Shown here piece by piece: positions 24,601 to 42,907 of a stretch of 64,000 bases of DNA (the first letter of the stretch is position 1; each line of letters begins with the position of its first letter). The notes beneath the pieces are model-generated. The model had not been told where the DNA came from. It did no database searches and saw nothing but the letters and a program-made list of their open reading frames with translations. A program made the position numbers and the translations under genes. Source of the stretch: Meandrina meandrites (taxonomy: Eukaryota; Cnidaria; Anthozoa; Scleractinia; Meandrinidae); contig OY855905.1 of the NCBI GenBank assembly GCA_963693305.1, positions 42,165,895 to 42,229,894 on the forward strand. The letters are read 5' to 3'.

Positions 24601-27600
24601 TACATATGTGTCAGTATTGTGAAGTGTTACAGAATGGTACTGCAGCAGTGATGTGCATTTGAGATAATTTGAATGCCTTGTTTTGTTGTGTTTCAGCTGA
24701 ATTCACCCGAGGATAACACAACGCTGGTAAACTTGATTTATTATCTTCAAGAGAGACAAAGACGGAGACAAACTCTCATTGATGATCTGTCGAGAAAAGG
24801 TATTGTGTTATGGCACTGATAAAACGGCAAGCTTAAATCCTTCATTGTGCATCAACTTGCAATCTTCCATTCTCTTAAGGAGTGCAGCAAAATGTAGAAC
24901 AACGGTTTTTAATCCATCCATTTAGGCATGCTTCGTTCATGCAATGCATTTTATATTGTATTATTTTTTATTGTGACTGACTTCATTTTTTTTCCTGTAG
25001 AGGGAATTTTCAGGGCTCAGCTCCTGGAATTAGAGAAGGAAAACGGCCAAGCAAATGGAGTAAGTGGATCTTAAACTACAATAATGTGCTTATACACCGA
25101 ACTGTTTGTTAACATAACCAAGAAAACACACCAGAATTTAAACTCATCAACAATAGATGAGCTTGGGCGTTGGTGCCTCAAGGTTGGTGGAGCCAGGAAA
25201 TGCACAGCAGGGGAGGAGGTATCCATGGTAACCCTGAAGCGGCCACCACCCACCTGGGCACCGTCACACTGAAGGACTCAGTGGAATACTTACCAACCTA
25301 CCATGAGGCTCGTCGACTCACCCGAGGGAGGGTGGGCCGGGCGAAAATTGCAAAGCTTGCGAGCAAATGTGCTAGCGAAATGAGCTTGCGAATGATAGCG
25401 AGCAGCACACTGCGTGTAAAGGTCATGAAACGCCCCTGCACGGGTCCTGGGGCCACCCCGAGCTTTATGTGGCCAGCGGTAGCGGCGTACTGCGTATAGG
25501 CGTCACAAAGTGCCCCAGCGAACCGCCAAGGTTGCAAGCGAACTTCCTGCATCCAAAGGTTGCTGGAGGGCATTGCTTCGAGGTTAACTTTGCCTAAATT
25601 ACATTTAGCCACATTAAAACACGTGATGCCTGTGGGCGATACATATACCGCGGTCGTTCAACGCTGGCAAGTCTGTAAGTTATAGATTCGTACAATGTAT
25701 ATCGTATTGTTTTATTTTGATGGAGATCCTTACTAGTGAGACAGTACTACGCACTGTTGCAAAAGTTGCTGCTGGTTTTTCAGGCTCGCATAAAATGTTT
25801 ACCGGAATAACTTTTGTTTTAGGTTATTGCCAACCTCAAGTCAACGATCGAGGAGAAAGACAGGTAGGAAGCTTTTGATTCTAAATACAAAATGATTACT
25901 GCATGCTGATTGGACGCCGCTAAGAGAACCGCTTGGGTCTCGTCACCTGACCCCTTCTAAATGAAGCAGCAGGCATTGCAAGTTCACACCAATTTCTCCA
26001 CTTTTTTGTATTGCGTGCTGTATTAACACATCTGCGGTGTGATCAGAATTTTAAAGATGCCTTTACTCAAACGTCTCGTGCCGGAACCCAGCTTAAAAAG
26101 AAAGAAAATCAGGGGTCTTAACGAATGCCGAAACTACCCCACTCTGCTTTCCCCAGACTCTATCGAAAGCAAATCCTTGATGAATTAACATTTTTTTTAT
26201 GTGTTTATAAGATAGTAGTGTAAAAACCTCTTGAGATGTGGTTCTCATTTTTTAGAGATATTCAGAAACTTGAAAGAAGGGTGAAGTCTTTAACGCAAAA
26301 GGTATTTCTTACGTTTTGTTTGTTTCTCTTGCATTTTTTGACCATATTGATGTTAAGAAACTAGAGGCAGTGGTATTAAAACGAAACTTTTTTCTGAATA
26401 TTTATTCTCTGTAGAATGAGATGCTTCAAAGGACAGCAGAGATGTACGAGCAAGACAAGAGGGAATTACGATATGAGGTATAAAATCCTACTGACTACTC
26501 ACAGGCAACCTAAGGCATTATTCTGAATTTGACTGTCAAAAAAAAAAGACTGCTCTTTCTTAATCTGTTGCCCACCGGGTACGGGAACTTACTGCCAATA
26601 CAAAATATCAGAAGATGTGTTTTTTTTATAATCATTTTTGCTAACCTTTATCGATGTCGTTTCTTTTCTAGCTGGATGATCAAAAGAAAAGAGCAGATAA
26701 AGAGAAAACCGACAAAGTTAAAATGCGCCAGGTCAGTTTTTTTTTCGCGTTTCCTCTCTGATGCGAAATGATTTGCCACGGACAGACGGACGTGCTCCTT
26801 TTTAGATACGCTAAGTTTTAATTTTCTTTGAGATAAAAGTGTCCTTACAAGTGTTGTGTTGCTGAGTATTGTATGTACACTCTGATAGTGCCTCGTTTTA
26901 CAGTCAAGCGCGTCGAACCGTAGCCACCCGACTAAGTTTTTGACATCTTTTTGACAAGTTTTTGATTAGTTTGAAGGCTTCCGGTTGCACAACGGTTCAT
27001 ACGAACGATCTGTGAAACGTTCAGTTTCAACCGGTTTTACAAACCCAGAAGACATTTCCTGTACGAAAAGTTAAGTTTGACCAAATTTTTGTCGGCAAAA
27101 AATTTATTTATTGCTAGTTGAATTTGGCATAATCGCTCGTGCAAAACGTTGTTTGAAGCCCTTTCAAACTCTAACGTTTGAAGACGAATCATGCAACGGC
27201 TGATACCCTGCCTTCCATTTTTCAAGGCATCTGATTGGTAGTTTTAAGCAACCGGAAGCCGTAAAACTCATCAAAGTAATCAAAAAGTTGTCAAAAACTT
27301 TGTTGGGTGGCCACGGTTGGAGGCGTTTGACTGTAAAATGGTTAGCAACAGTACTCTAGCTACCTAGTCGTTACAACACACAGATAATGCGTCTGATACA
27401 AACGAACTGCTTGCAGTGATTGGTAACCTACTTGTGATCAATGGCTTTGAGCCGACATTTCCTGTCTTTTTATCGGAGCAAGAGTCGGGCGATAAAAAAG
27501 AAGAAATTAATTATCTGTTCCCTTTCTTTAATTTTGAACTTTCAGGCCTTAAAAGGAGTGGTGTCACAAGAAAAGGGAAAATGGGAGCGAGAATGCGTAA

Positions 27601-30600
27601 GTCCCGCCACTATTTAATCACTTACTGTACCGTGGGATTTGTATTTTTGTTGTTGTTGTTGTTGTTTGTCCGGTTTTCAGTGGGTGATGGGAGTCGACTG
27701 TAGGCTGGTTGCTGTTGGCTTAATGATGATTTGATTCATTCTTATTCTAGATTCTATTTCCTCGATGACGGCATAGGAAGGTTTTCTTTTTACTTTAAAT
27801 GAACTATAGATTAAGACGGGCTATAATCGACCAACCTTGGACTAGGGGCCTGCTTGAGATGGAAAAGCTGTAATCGTTGATTGTTTATTTAAATCATTCT
27901 GCTCATCTATTTATAACCTTGTTCTTGTTTAGTCCAAGCGCGTCAAGGACAAGGAGATGGAGATGCAAGCCAAAATGTGGCAGAAGGATGAAAAGCTAAG
28001 ACAACTTAAGGAGATCGTGCAGGTGCGTTCTTCATTACGAGTCCAACTACGGGAACAGGGTTGCCACGATCAGGGAAAAGTCAGGGAAAAACAAAAATTT
28101 TTCGAAGTCAATGACAAGTCAGGGAATTTTGTTTGAGAAAATGGTTCAGGAACTTACTAAAGAAGCAGATACACTTGCTACAGAGGCTGAAACAAAAAAC
28201 AAAATGGATTTGTTAGTGAAGTCGAATGCCATGCATTCAAAATCCCATGAAAATTGTAAAGAGATCGAAAATAAAGAGAAGAATGTCGATGGTCTGCAGA
28301 AGAGGCTTCAGCAAATGAAAAAGTGAACTTGGCTTATTTGATAATTCGCCTAATGTGAGGTCAGTGAAAAGTCAGGGAAATTTTGGGGCTTTAATGAGTG
28401 GCAACCCTGAGGAAGTCCTCTTATTACAGTTTGCTGCGTTCTCCTCTTCTACACAATGTCTCGTAAACATAATTTCTCTGGCGACACCATTTCATTGTCC
28501 TCTAGAACTTCAACTTGTCGCCTTAATATTGAACGTGTTTTTATAGGATAAGGTGACGAGATCGTTCCCATGTTTCGAGGGTTAGGCTCCTACTCTTTAT
28601 CTGTTCCTTTACTATCGACTTGTTCAGCATGGTTGAAGCAGCTGGGAAAGTTACACCCTTTTATTGACATAGCTCTCTGGGTCACTAAGAGTGTCTCGCC
28701 TCAATCCTTCCTAATTCTCTCACCCCCCCCCCCCCCCCCCCCCCCTGATTTACATAATTTCATTTTTCCGGTCACACATAACAAACCCGACTGGTCGTAG
28801 TCTACCACTCTGGGTGTGTCATTAACGTTGTTTATTATGTACATGCCAGCCAAACCTTAGCTACAGATCTATTTTCTTTCATTCCTTAGAACATGCAGAC
28901 GAACGACGCAAAACCTTTAACTCGTGCCCAGGCCAAAGCCGCAGCCATGACTAGGTCCAAATCTCCCCCTCCGCCCGTGGCAAGAAAGGTAATTTGGTAT
29001 TCGAAGTAAACCAAATATGATGACGCTAATAATAACAACGGTGAAGTGGATGTGGAAAACTCAAGTTTAATTAATCATTTCTATGCTGTTTCAGCCTCCT
29101 ATCAAATCTCGTCACAGACGATCCAAGTCGTCAGATTGCTGGATTGAGCACAAACCTCCAACACATTTGGAAACAGGTATAATAGTAGGGATAGTCGTCA
29201 TTTTCAACGGTTTTATGATAGCCATATAGTAAATGGTTTGGAACATTGTAATAGTCAGAGGCGAGAGCAATGCTACTCCCGCTCCCCCATCCTAAGGATG
29301 AGCGCACTAAATGAGCTTGTTTTTTAGGTACACTGTTAGAGATGGCCTTACGTTTTCTTTGTGCTAAAACTAAAAAAAAAGATTTTATTGTTCTGTTGGA
29401 AATGTAGCCTGCGAGAGCAGACGGCTTTTTCGGCTCGAGTTTCACCCGCCGAGAAAAGACCTTTTCTCGGCGGGTGAACCTCGAGCCGAAAAAGCCGTCT
29501 GCTCTCGCAGACTATTGGAAATGCAAACTGATGCTAAAATAGCAGAAGCAGCCGCAGCAACTGCAACACTCTATAAGAAGAACTTTTGATTGGACAACCC
29601 CACTAAGTAACCTACAGGAAAGAAACCATGTTTTTCATTTTTATCCTAACTTAATAAGTTAAAACTAATACAGCAAGTCTCTAGCATGTATTTGCGTTGT
29701 ATTTAACCTTTTTTAACATTGCAGATAATCTTCTTAAACCGTCAATGAAAAACAAGAAAACAGTGAGTAGGCCCGCCGAGAAGGACTTCAAAACATCTAA
29801 CGTGAGCACACTTTATTTGATGTTCTCTTCCTTTTTCCTCTCGCTAACAGAGCTTATTTAAACAAGTCCTGTCAAACGAGGTGGTTCTTTTTCTTGACTC
29901 AACTTGCCTTCACTTTTGCGAGACAAGTTGCGAGAGATGAATGTCAATGTTGCGAAAACGGTAACAGACGGTATTTTCCCTCGAACTTTAAAAATTACCC
30001 CGTTTAACAAGATGTCATTTCCAAGTTTGAACTTTTTTGTTTTTCTGAGTGACCATAAAGTGACTGCAAACATGTGACGTTTTTTTTTTCGTACAGGCAA
30101 CAAACTATGTGTTGGCCCACCAGGAGGAAGATTCTGCCGGGGAAATCGAGACTAAGTTGATTAAAGTGAGTTCAAGACAGACAATACCTCCTTTCGTTTG
30201 CTTCTGGCTCCAGTTGTACCAGGATGAATAACAATGTCCACCGGACATATATCACCATCCAAGAAATACATGCTAACAACAGCACTATTTACTGGATAGT
30301 AATTTATCTGGTGAATGTTGTTTTCCGACAAAAAGTAGCCTCCCATGCAGTCCTTTTCTAGGGGAGATCGGGTTGCACTCGCTCCCCTAAAAATGACTGC
30401 CTGCGAGGCTTGAACACAACTTGTATCGGGACAATGCTCCAGTTTTATAATCCATCAAATATTTTGCACGCGCGCGATTGGTCTAAACACGTCACGTGAT
30501 GCAGCCAAAACTGGGGGATATCAGATGATATTCCCCAAGTGATATTCCCCAGTTTTGGAACTCTGCGATTTACGTTCGCACGTTTAGCTTTTATCCCGAG

Positions 30601-32598
30601 TAAATTGTTAAAATGAATAAAACAACACTTTGAGCAGACTAATAATATTTTGAGCGCTGACAGATTTACTTTGACGTTTAAAAGCATTGAGAAAAGGTCT
30701 CCCAAAATGCGGCCTTGTAAAAAATATTTGAAGGATAATAAACACAATACTTTATCCATTTGGCTTCAAAAATATGCACGGATATTTGTCCTTGGACATT
30801 ATCTGTTCCTCGAAGCTCACAGTTTTCCTCGAGCTTCGCTCTCGGAAAACTGTTCGCTTCTCGGAACAAATAATGTCCGCGGACAAATATCCGTGCATAT
30901 TTTCGCGCCAAATGGAGACTATTGTTTATTTAACAGTGATTGCCGCCGCATATTTGGGGCACTAAAAAGTGTGACACCCTCCCTACAACTTGTCTCGCAA
31001 AAAGTAACGCTGCCATTGTCACTTTAATCAGTTAATAATTCTTGTCTGTTGTAATGAGCCTTACGTTCTGTAATACCTGAAACTCAGTGCGTTTACTTAT
31101 TTGCATAAAAGAGGCCATTGGAAGACAAAATAGTTTTACTGAAAATTTGGTGGCATCTGATTTTGCTATGTTGCTAATACGTGTTTCCTGACTGTATCAG
31201 AGAAGGTATTTACTCGAATATTGTGTTATCTACAGGGAGACGTGTACAAGACTGTGGGAGGTGGTCACTGTATTCAGTTTACAGAAGTAGAGACTTTGAA
31301 AACAAGATCTGATGAACTCACCAGTCCAGGAAGGTAAGTAGGATAAGAGATTCTTATCTTGTGTTGATAGTGAGAAAATTTCACGGTTTAATGTTTGGTT
31401 ATATGTTAGTAATATAGTTCTCTGCTCTTGTCTATTTATTTTAACTTTTTAATTTGTGTAAACAGAAAACGGCGAGCGTCCGATTCAATCGATGATGAGA
31501 GTCATTCAAGCTGGACTGATGTGGAAACAAGAGTAAGACCAACTGATTATCGCAATTTGTTTGTTATCTTAGTTTTAATTTTGCTTCTTCTTTAAAAAAA
31601 CCCTGAAGTTCTTTAAGTGAGCAAACGATTTGCTTTTAGTGTTCTACAGCAATTGAAGGAAGACCAGGCATGGGCCCCAGCTATTGCCACACTGCATCAA
31701 AGTAAGTACAGTACCTGAGAATGATAAACTGAAAAAAAGGTAAAGCAACTTTATTTATACACAGTTTGAATTTAAACCTAGAAGCTTATGGGGCCGTGTA
31801 TATGAAACAAATACCAAACAAACATCACATATTAAAAAAACATAACATGGTTAAAAATCTCAACTGCCAGCAGGTAGACCAGTTGGCTATTTACAAGCAT
31901 GATCGAGGAATTGAACTCGGGACAGCCGAGAACAAATCCAAATAGTGGTCAGAACGGAACTTGAACCAGGGACCTCCGGATTTCAAATCCGACGCTCTAA
32001 CCACTCGGCCACGCTGCCTGCCTATAATCATCTCTTCCGCGCCATAGCTGTTTTCTTTACAAGTGAAGGAAAAAAACACATTCTATTTACTGTGGAATCA
32101 GATTCTTATGCTATATACCTAGATGGATGTGAACTGACACTTTGTATATAGCTCATTCTGCATATTTGCGATACAATAGGAAGCTTGTCACACTTGTGAT
32201 TGTGGTGATCTTTCGTTTACGAGGGGGGGGGGGGGGGGGTGCAGGCCTGCAAATAGTTGTTTTCGCTTGAAAGGACATGTGTCAAACTAAATCAGCATTG
32301 ATCGGACAAAACAAATGTTAGGCCAGATGTCATATTAAAGTACTGCTCGATAGGCGAACCTGCTAATCTAATACTTTGTCAACGCAGAACATTGGTCCGG
32401 ATATTCTGTCGGACCACAGGCCAGGATTTCATCGGACATTTCCAAAATTTGGTCGGCTATTGTTCGATGTCCGACTGTTATTTGCAGCCCTGGGGGTGTG
32501 AATAGTTCATTGAATATAGTTGTTGTATTTGGCGTGCTGTTTAAAAATAGAGATCTGACTGCTTTTAATGTTTTTTCTTCAGGAAAAAGAAGCCATGA
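15616..32598 (+). CDS. KIF23: KIF23 / MKLP1 kinesin-6, complete
   Basis: Kinesin-6 motor of centralspindlin, which bundles midzone microtubules and directs cytokinesis. I reconstruct 35 exons with consistent phases and 865 residues: 15616-15626, 15699-15780, 16294-16386, 16693-16728, 16912-17017, 17607-17743, 18287-18405, 18541-18601, 19122-19228, 19803-19915, 21269-21390, 21991-22093, 22583-22674, 22951-23016, 23130-23183, 23287-23348, 23555-23589, 23933-23980, 24087-24154, 24697-24799, 25001-25059, 25823-25863, 26256-26301, 26415-26477, 26672-26731, 27546-27596, 27933-28022, 28890-28988, 29095-29176, 29725-29801, 30097-30165, 31236-31333, 31466-31532, 31640-31701, 32583-32598. P-loop GITGSGKT (116-123), switch [10 protein letters not shown] (301-309), switch II DLAGSER (343-349). 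The motor carries the kinesin-6 insertion around residues 155-230. After it come the neck (GLTPGRRR), a coiled coil (about 500-640) and a basic tail with RHRRSKSSD and RKRRASDS, the latter an Aurora-type site, ending SKKKKP. No counterpart of the long insert of the CHO1 isoform is visible. Exon 30 could alternatively end at an earlier GTGAGT. Confidence 0.95.
18950..19065. repeat. Dispersed repeat with TTTGCCTAAATGATATTTAG end
   Basis: In KIF23 intron 8. The TTAACTTTGCCTAAAT..ATTTAGCC phrase (about 19031-19060) recurs at about 25585-25605 in intron 21 and, in opposite orientation, at about 38998-39020 in an ILF2 intron. This suggests one dispersed family with poorly defined borders. Confidence 0.4.
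19928..20530. mobile_element. 603-bp Tc1/mariner-like foldback in KIF23 intron 10
   Basis: Termini CAGTCAAACCGGATGTTCTT and its complement, flanked on both sides by TA. Nearly the whole length is inverted repeat: TTGCTTGACACAACTTGCAA, GAGCAAGTTGCCAAG and GGGCAACTAT segments recur in opposite orientation. The TA flanks and CAGT-type ends fit Tc1/mariner (pogo/Tigger-like) target preference. There is no transposase frame, so it is non-autonomous. The transcript would form a very long hairpin. Confidence 0.8.
20863..21132. mobile_element. Foldback element, family TTACAGYGGATTCAGG, copy 2
   Basis: In KIF23 intron 10, about 330 bp after the previous foldback. It is a near-continuous palindrome (AGTGGATTCAGGTTGAG to CTCAACCTGAATCTGTTGTAA) and lacks the central spacer of the copy at 5977-6437. 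Confidence 0.8.
22164..22337. mobile_element. Short Tc1/mariner (pogo/Tigger-like) MITE
   Basis: TA-flanked, from CAGTTGAACCCCGCTATTTC to its approximate complement ending CTAACTG, with internal reiteration of 'TTCGAAATA' phrases. The end sequence is typical of pogo/Tigger-type elements. It lies in KIF23 intron 12. Diverged relatives without clear right ends start near 19526 and 23605. Confidence 0.65.
26901..27333. mobile_element. 433-bp Tc1/mariner-like foldback in KIF23 intron 25
   Basis: TA-flanked, CAGTCAAGCGCGTCGAACCG at left, CGTTTGACTG at right, with matching internal segments (GGCTTCCGGTTGC against GCAACCGGAAGCC). It shares its first bases with the elements at 19928 and 36343. Non-coding. 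Confidence 0.75.
28056..28409. mobile_element. Internally deleted hAT-like element
   Basis: Ends CAGGGTTGCCAC and GTGGCAACCCTG, a hAT-type terminal inverted repeat, in KIF23 intron 27. Inside is an open frame of 71 codons (28111-28326) reading as a charged helical segment and ending KRLQQMKK, possibly a remnant of an element-encoded protein. Repeated GTCAGGGAA phrases lie near both ends. I could not see a matching 8-bp target duplication. Confidence 0.55.
28723..28745. repeat. Poly-C tract (23 C)
   Basis: An uninterrupted C23 run in KIF23 intron 27, about 145 bp before exon 28. Confidence 0.95.
29406..29513. repeat. Near-perfect 108-bp hairpin in KIF23 intron 29
   Basis: Two arms of about 50 bp, CCTGCGAGAGCAGACGGC..CACCCGCCGAGAAAA and its complement, with a very short loop and few mismatches. 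The near identity of the arms suggests a recent origin or ongoing conversion. A looser relative lies at 30337-30410. Confidence 0.85.
30337..30410. repeat. Short hairpin, AGCCTCCCATGCAGTC arms
   Basis: AGCCTCCCATGCAGTCCTTT..CTAGGGGAG is answered by CTCCCCTAAAAATGACTGCC..GAGGCT. In KIF23 intron 31. It also carries a GCCTGCGAG end phrase seen in the hairpins at 29406 and 54711. Confidence 0.6.
30757..30915. repeat. 159-bp palindromic repeat in KIF23 intron 31
   Basis: CCATTTGGCTTCAAAAATATGCACGG at the left and its near complement (CCGTGCATATTTTCGCGCC..) at the right, with a self-complementary centre (CTCGAGCTTCGCTCTCGG). A second shorter palindrome built on 'GGGGAATATCA' lies just upstream (about 30500-30560). 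Confidence 0.8.
31739..32022 (-). mobile_element. tRNA-derived SINE in last KIF23 intron
   Basis: On the minus strand it begins GGCAGGCAGCGTGGCCGAGT. It has an A box TGGCCGAGTGG (32001-32011) and a B box GGTTCAAGTTCC (31956-31967), about 34 bp apart. The head folds like a Ser-type tRNA (anticodon-loop TTTGAAA) but without a long variable arm. A tRNA-unrelated body follows, ending ATAAATAAAGTTGCTTTACC. It lies 38 bp past the penultimate exon. It is not a functional tRNA gene. Confidence 0.75.
32223..32239. repeat. Poly-G tract (17 G)
   Basis: An uninterrupted G17 run in the last KIF23 intron, abutting the hAT-like element that begins at 32242. Confidence 0.9.
32242..32492. mobile_element. hAT-like MITE (CAGGCCTGCAAATA ends)
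   Basis: Ends CAGGCCTGCAAATA and TATTTGCAGCCCTG are inverted with one or two mismatches. The 8 bases on the left (GGGGGGTG) and on the right (GGGGTGTG) differ at one position, consistent with an 8-bp hAT target duplication in a G-rich site. About 250 bp, non-coding. Confidence 0.55.
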
Positions 32599-32682
32599 AG
32601 TTGCGTTGCGTTTCTTTCTTCAAGTGTTGTGCCCCGACAAAACTAAGATGGGTGATAACAGCGTTTATTTACCCATTGGTCA

Positions 32683-32688
32683 AATAAA
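32683..32688 (+). terminator. Candidate KIF23 poly(A) signal
   Basis: AATAAA 85 nt after the KIF23 stop codon (TGGTCAAATAAATAG). Usage unproven. Confidence 0.5.
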
Positions 32689-33061
32689 TAGTTTTAATGA
32701 GCCACACCCATCGTGCCATGAAAATGGTCATGTTATCGGAACTGTTTTCCATCGCCGCCGGAGATCACAAGCTACAAAATGTACCATGTGTTGTATTTAT
32801 GGTGCCAAGGCGTCCTCATTTAGTACATTTGCTTGTAAAAATGATTGACTCTTATCAGTAAGCAATGTTCCAGTTTTTAATTGTTTGTTTTCATTTTAGT
32901 ATCTTTTTCATTTATTCTTCTGATAACTAGTCTCTGTAAAAAGCCGTAGGTAATAATTAATAAATATAATATTAATGTTTCACGCAGTTTGTCATGGTTT
33001 GTGAATTTTTTTTGTTTTTTTTTTTTGGCCAGTGTTTTTTTCCCTTGAAAATCGATGAAAG

Positions 33062-33302
33062 CAATCCACCGTACGCAAAAAGATGGCGACTGGTACATTT
33101 ACCTATAATGCTTAGCGCGCGAAAACCGTAAAAACGCTCATAAAAGCGCGCAGAAAAGCTCTAAAACCTTGAAACCCAGCATGAACAATGTTGTTAGTAT
33201 GGGGAAGAATTTCGCAAAAACAGCTTTCTATGTGCCATATTGGCTGTGTTAGGTTCGCAGGGTATTGTGGTCAAATGTACCGCCGCCATCTTTTTTCTTA
33301 CG
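33062..33302. repeat. Foldback repeat, copy 1 (CAATCCACCGTACGC family)
   Basis: Left CCGTACGCAAAAAGATGGCG..GGTACATTT is answered by AAATGTACCGCCGCCATCTTTTTTC. The first about 170 bp recur in the same orientation at 47584-47756 with few differences, including the phrase TAATGCTTAGCGCGCGAAAA. Confidence 0.75.
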
Positions 33303-33355
33303 GAGGATTGCATGCCGTGCTTTTTAACAACTGGACACGCCCACGCCGACTGAAA

Positions 33356-33713
33356 ACTGAGGCATCGTTAACACGGATGCGGTTTTAAATCGGCACGGTT
33401 TCATGACATCGCAACCACATCGACAACGACACGTTTATTAGTATTTTGCGAAAGTGAATATATAAGCAAGCGCTGCACTCCGTGCGAGGTTCACAATGTT
33501 TACTCGTCGCGAGCCCTCCAATCTCGCGCCAAATTAATACGTAACGACCAGTGAAACCGTATCGCTTTGAAAACGCTCCACTTTTGACAGCATTTTCAAA
33601 ACGATGCGGTTTCAATATTGGTCTCAAACGGCGCCGTGTAGACGACAAGCGTAACCGCATCGCTTTCCATGCGGTTACAAATGAAACCTCGTTCGTGTAA
33701 ACAATGCCTGAAT
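33356..33713. mobile_element. 358-bp inverted-repeat MITE
   Basis: Ends AACTGAGGCATCGTTAACACG and CGTGTAAACAATGCCTGAA are inverted. The interior repeats GATGCGGTTTT / GATGCGGTTTC phrases in both orientations. Non-coding, although a minus-strand frame crosses it. Confidence 0.6.
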
Positions 33714-35284
33714 TAGCTTGGTTTTCCTTGGTCCCAAATCTCTACCTGTAGCAATGTGAAATGTAACCCGGTTTTTGCGATAACCTGCAACTCGAAGCGC
33801 TCCTTGTAAAGGAAAGAAAAACTAAATGTACCTTTTCATGTTTTGTTCTTCTATAGAACGAGGAAACCCATCTTTTGGTAAATAACGCTAGAACACCTCT
33901 CTCCTCCGCAGAGGCTCCTTCGATCAGTGGAAGGGGGCGAAAAAAATAGGGGGAGCGCGGGGGACGATGGGAAGAGCGGAAAGGCTATTCTCGCCAGGCT
34001 CCTCGCGCTTACTTTTCACCTCTCGCCAATTCCCAGTCTGTACGAAAAAAAAAACAGAGGCCCCTGCGGAGGAGAGAGCTAGAACACCGTGAACTTCACC
34101 AAGTAACGATAAACTACCAATGCCCATTGTTGCGTACACTTGCACTTCCTTGGGACGTTTCTCGAAAAAGCAATATTCCACTAATGGTAGAATTCGTAAC
34201 GTGAATGGTGCTGTCCCTTTTGTTAGATGGCTCTTTCGATCTATACTTAACCTGGGAACAGGCTCCCTAATGAGGTATAGGCCGAAAATCGGAGAGAACG
34301 TGCACGTCTTTTCGAAAAAAATAAAATTACTTTCGCGCTATTCGTCTCACCCACGAGAAAAGCAGTCATCTTAGACCGTAGTAAAGGGGGATCTCGTGAT
34401 CCGTGAAAGGCCTTTTTTTGTTTTCCCGTGAACTGTAAAATAGCTGTTTTTTTCTCTCGTGAAGCATGATTTGCTGGTTTGGTTACCTATCCGGCCGTGA
34501 CTGCACGAATTGGCTATTTTCATGAGAATATTTGCGAAATGGCTGTTGTTTTACTCTCGAGAGATGTGACTACACCCTCTTTTTATAAGAACATCTCATT
34601 TTGGGGCTGAGGCTGAGCGTTCTTCTCGTTAAAAAAAGAGTGTATAATCCGTGGTTCTTTCTTCCAAAATTTTATCCAATAAGCGCTGAAAACAAGACTA
34701 CGTGAGATAAATTGCATGAACAATTGGTTTCGTGAAATGGCTTTTTAGTTTCCGTGAAACGTGAAATGACCATCGATATGGAACTGACGATTTTAATTCT
34801 TCGCATGAAAACTTTAACGGAATTTAAGTTGGCAAGACGAGAAAGTTCCAATGAAATATGAGAAAAAAAGCATTTTTCTTCATCTACAATTCGCTTTTAG
34901 TTCCTGTTGTCCAGGTCATAGGACAAATTGTTGCGTGTTACATGACGACTGATTAGGATATTTTCGGTCAGCGGATAACAGAAAGTGCCCGGATGTTCCT
35001 CCATGTGACTTCAAGCCGGCCAGAAACTTTGTTGTTGTTGTCAGTGAAAAGCAGTTTATTTTGAAGTTTTAAAGGTATTTTTATTCCGTTTTCTTAACCT
35101 CTGTGTTAATTCAGACTTCCCTTAACACTCTTGTAGAGTGAATACTAACGAAAGTCGTCTAAAGTTTGGATTTAATGCCGCTTAATTCCCAATGTGTTTT
35201 GTTGCTGTCAAAGATTTGAATTCCTGGCGTTCTTCATAACTTTTTTGTATTATCTTTACCTTGTTCACCAGATTTTCTAGAAAT

Positions 35285-42907
<7,623 letters not shown>

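Larger units (their letters stand above)
32700..35284. other. KIF23-ILF2 intergenic region and ILF2 5' flank
   Basis: About 2.6 kb without coding exons. It holds a foldback repeat (33062-33302), an inverted-repeat element (33356-33713), a G/A-rich imperfect foldback (about 33890-34085, CTCTCCTCCGCAGAGG..against..CTGCGGAGGAGAGAG), and a stretch at about 34380-34790 with degenerate reiteration of 'CGTGAA..ATGGCTGTTTT'. An AG acceptor (TTTTCTAG, ending 35280) five bases before the ILF2 ATG implies a 5'-UTR intron. The untranslated first exon may end near 35070. Confidence 0.5.

Noticed and set aside
31945..32022. Possible tRNA-Ser gene on the minus strand
   Set aside because: A and B boxes are good, but there is no variable arm and no paired acceptor stem, and a SINE body and tail follow.
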